Positions 30,317-33,220 of a DNA stretch of 33,220 nt are shown in pieces; position 1 is the first letter of the stretch; each line of letters starts with the position of its first letter. Origin of the DNA: Hyphochytrium catenoides. Its lineage: Eukaryota; Sar; Hyphochytriomycetes; Hyphochytriales; Hyphochytriaceae. The position numbers and the translations under genes were made by a program. Location: positions 1 through 33,220 of the forward strand of contig FLMG01003980.1 in NCBI GenBank assembly GCA_900088475.1, given 5' to 3'. Below the pieces are notes generated by a model. That model had not been told where the DNA came from. It worked only from the letters and a program-made list of their open reading frames with translations, and searched no databases.

Positions 30317-32863
30317 ATGGTCTGCAGGAAAAGATCTGAGCTGGAAGTAGCCAGGCAGGCAGGCAGGCAGCTCATCAGCTCATCAGGCAGGGCAGGGCAG
30401 GAGGGCAGGAGAGCAAACGAGACGGAAAGAGAGCCCGCAGGCAGGAGAGAGGGAGTACGGCCGTTGCAGGTGTATGGTCATAGTAGCTCCGAGGTCTATC
30501 TAGGCGAGAGTGCGCTGTCCGGGCCCCAGAAGAACGATACTCAGGAACGGACGGGATCATCACAGTGCCTCTTGTGCCAGCGCTCTTCCTCCACTGTTGC
30601 GTGCTATTCCCTGCCTTCCAGCTCGATCCTTTCCACCCTTTTTGGATCCACCTGGACGCTACGAAGGACAAAGATGAATGTCAACGAGCCTTCAACGATT
30701 AATATATACGCCGAGGAAGCTCCACACTCATCAGCCTCTGTAGACCCTCTTTCATCTAAGAAGAGATCGAGATCTAGAAAGGAAGATGGTGATATTGGCT
30801 CTCCAAGTGGAAGCATAACCAAGCAGAAAAGGTCTCAGGCAGAGAGCGGTTCGGGATCCGCTCAGGATATAAACAATAGGCGAAGGGAAGGCAGGGGCCC
30901 CACGTCTCAGGAACACACTGGCAACAAGACGATGCGGCCAGAAAAGAGTCGCCACCTAAAAGCGAGGAACAAGAATCAGACGAAGCGAAGGACAGAATGT
31001 CACGCTGATGATATGGTAGAGAGAAAGGATCATGACAAAGGGATGGACCCCAGCTCCGCCAGCAACCTTAGTGGTGCCGCAGCGTCTGGCCGTGGGAGGT
31101 ACAGAACAAGGCCGCATGCAGAGAACAAACACTTTTCACAGGGCGAAGGTCAGAGGAGGAACGGCCGAAGTAGGAATAGGTGCGGACAGAAGGAAGAAAA
31201 GCAGAGAAGGAGACGACAGAGGCAGGATAAGAACCGCTACGGAGTTTACGAAGCTGTTGGGCGCAAGCCTACGATGGAGGATAGATATGTGGCCATTGAC
31301 AGGTAGGCCAGCTGAGGGCAAGCAGACAGCGAGGTAGAGAGGGAATGGAGTTTGAGGCGGTCTTGACAAAAAAGAAGGATAGAGAGGAAATATGCGACTG
31401 TCAGTATCTCGGTTCTGGCCACAGTCCCCGTGCGATGAGACAAACGGCAGGACAACTGGAGAGAAGATGGAGGAAGCAGGAGACAGAAGTCTTCAGGGGT
31501 AGAGTGGGCTTATACAGTGAAAGACTGATCCTGCCACAGGTTATTTCGAGAACATCCGTCTTCACCAAGCCTCTTTGCTGTCTTTGATGGGCACAACGGT
31601 TCCAGAGCTGCAGAACTTGCTCGGGTTCGGCTGCCGGGTCTCGTGCGGGCCGCCTTGGGCAATGCAATGAGAATGGAGGAAGAATTGCCAGAGAGTCAGA
31701 TCCGCATGGCTCTTTCAGAAGCCTTTCGCCTTATCGAGGATGAACTCCTCGAGCGAGCACAGACGGAGAAACTTGGGGACGGGACCACCGCTTTGGTAGT
31801 TCTTCTCTATAAGGACTGGCTGTATGTTGCGAATGCAGGAGACACCAGGGCCACGCTGGCTTCCGAAAACAGAGTACTGAGACTGTCGGTGGACCATAAG
31901 CCAGACGATGAGGAAGAAAGAGTGAGGATCGAGAGCCATGGAGGCCAGGTAAGACGAAGATAAGTAGCGGGGAAGTCTAGAAACTCAAGACATTGAGAGT
32001 TAGGGCTCGGGGCATGCATATCTGGAGAAGGCCCAAGTCCTCTTCCCTTTCCCGTCTCCCTGGGATCTCTTTTCTCAGTTTTGGCATGCTTTCTCTATAT
32101 TGTAGACTTTTTGTTCGCCAGTCTCGCCTCGGGGCCCGCGGCGCACTTCTGTTGCTTGCTGTCCATCGTGTGGGCTCTTCACTCTTTTCCTTTAGTCCAC
32201 TCGAGGCTTATATTCCTTTCTCTTACTTCGCCCCACTCAACTCCATCTCTTTCTCGGGCTATATTGTAAGGTTATCTTCTCTGGCTGCTGGCGGGTAGGG
32301 CATCCTTCTCTCTCTGTTCGCTTGGCCATCAGTCGGAGCTTGGGCGATTCAATCTTCAAGCTTCCCTTCCCGAATGGTCCTCTTGTGTCAGCTGAGCCTT
32401 TCATTAACAAAATTAAGCTCAACGGAGACGATCGCTTCCTCATAATGGCCAGGTAATAACCAGTCTCTTCTCCTCTCTCTCTCTGCTCTCAGTCTCTCTA
32501 TCCTCTGATCATTGGTACTGACGCATGATGGACCCCAGTAACGCTAAAATTTGCCCTCTCTCTCTTTGGATGGCGGTTCTCTCCTTCCTGCAACTGTCTA
32601 GCGATGGCATTTGGGATGCTGTAACGGATGAGCAGGCCGCTGATATCGCCCTCAGAGCCAGAGGCGGGAGAAATGGGAAGGGAGAGAGAGGCGGGAATGA
32701 GATACTGACAGGCCGCCTGTGCAGACAAATCGCTGAGGAGTTGGGCTCCTTGGCATTAGAGAGAGGAAGCATGGACAACATCACCTGTTTAGTCGTTAGC
32801 CTAGAGCATAATACCAGCAGACCGACGTCAAGACAAAGAAACGCGAAGAGCGAGAGAAAATAG
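30317..32863 (+). CDS. PP2C-family Ser/Thr protein phosphatase (PPM)
   Basis: Four exons in phase: 30317-31302, 31540-31948, 32271-32452 and 32602-32863, encoding up to 612 residues. The catalytic domain (about 312-595) has the PP2C motifs in order: GRKPTMEDRYVAID (Glu321, Asp322), FAVFDGHNGSR (Asp345, Gly346), GDGTTALVVLL, ANAGDTRATL, LSVDHKPDDEEERVRIESHGG, LAISRSLGDSIF, IMASDGIWDAV (Asp527) and MDNITCLVV (Asp584). These aspartates bind the two catalytic metal ions. The N-terminal 300 residues are disordered, Lys/Arg/Ser-rich and may include nuclear-localisation signals such as SSKKRSRSRK. The start is uncertain: ATG at 30317 lies in a (GGCA)n-type repeat, and Met120 (30674) would remove a low-complexity segment. 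It should reverse Ser/Thr phosphorylation; substrates are unknown. Confidence 0.92.
30352..30410. repeat. (AGGC)n and GGGCA-type short repeats at the PP2C 5' end
   Basis: AGGCAGGCAGGCAGGCAG is followed by a TCATCAGC duplication and GGCAGGGCAGGGCAGGAGGGCAGG. It falls in the first codons of the longest PP2C frame, one reason to doubt that start. Confidence 0.85.
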
Positions 32864-33220
32864 GATCATCAGCCACCTCACTAAGACCAGGCGCAGATGC
32901 AAGGACCAAGGCAGCAGACCATCGGTGCGTCTGCTTCCACTTCTACCGCCGCTGCTCGACCGCGTTGGTCCCACAGATCCGAGACGAGCGGCCAATGTCT
33001 AAGGAGCCTGCTCTCTGGCAAGCTCTGGTCTGCGGTCGGCACATCTGAGAGATCAGCAGCCCGCCGTCTCGCTGACAAACAGCCGCAGCAGCAGCAGCAG
33101 CCAAAAAAGATGTTGTCTCCACGCCGATGTTGGTGTCCGATGTTAGCGGTAGTGTGTGTGTTTCACGATGTCAGAACTGTTATTTAGCTGTACGATCTGA
33201 GGAGAGTTGGCTGGTCTATA
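32864..33220 (+). other. 3' flank of PP2C, with a CAG repeat
   Basis: After the PP2C stop at 32861-32863 the sequence contains a 96-codon open frame (32897-33187) without a recognised domain, crossed by a (CAG)5-type run at 33081-33101 that would encode poly-Gln. It could be 3' untranslated sequence, or an exon of an alternative PP2C isoform or of a gene continuing past the right edge; I cannot decide. Confidence 0.4.

Noticed and set aside
1-33220. CRISPR arrays, bacterial operons, ribosome-binding sites or prophage
   Set aside because: No regularly spaced direct repeats or bacterial gene organisation; spliced genes and a eukaryotic tRNA show this is nuclear eukaryotic DNA.

Overview
This window is nuclear DNA from an intron-rich eukaryote. 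It has GT-AG introns, mostly 60-340 bases long, a eukaryotic tRNA-Pro gene without an encoded CCA, and a Ty1/copia element. Gene families include a PKA-like AGC kinase, PIG-O, a PPR protein, a GT61 glycosyltransferase and a PP2C phosphatase. A unicellular alga or other protist, perhaps a stramenopile, would fit the compact genes and the long CT-rich tracts, but nothing here fixes the taxon. I assigned exons by hand, matching splice-site consensus, reading phase and protein-family motifs; no transcript data were available.

Layout: 1-2032 is a broken copia-type retrotransposon on the minus strand that continues out of the left edge. Eight protein genes follow, and they strictly alternate in strand: a GOLD-domain/coiled-coil protein (-, 2904-4500); a PPR protein with a likely organellar presequence (+, 5409-6815); an all-helical protein that I tentatively match to the elongation factor NELF-B/COBRA1 (-, 7095-10197); a PKA-like catalytic subunit (+, 11419-13664); the GPI-anchor ethanolamine-phosphate transferase PIG-O in about 20 exons (-, 13769-19085); an uninterrupted 991-residue secretory GT61-type glycosyltransferase (+, 20200-23175); an uninterrupted mucin-like single-pass membrane protein (-, 23538-24587); and a PP2C phosphatase (+, 30317-32863). 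Start codons therefore face each other across three shared upstream regions of 0.9-1.2 kb, and stop codons face each other across gaps of 104-362 bases.

Between 24.6 and 30.3 kb lies a gene-poor stretch that looks AT-richer. It holds a CT tract, small tandem repeats, a possible decayed inverted-repeat element and one tRNA-Pro(UGG) gene on the minus strand.

How the genes relate: three neighbours (PIG-O, GT61 enzyme, mucin-like protein) all belong to the secretory/cell-surface glycoconjugate route. The kinase and phosphatase are ordinary signalling enzymes. No operon-like or defence-like system is visible. The points most worth checking are the NELF-B assignment, the two intronless genes among intron-dense neighbours, and the in-frame tandem expansion inside the dead copia element.
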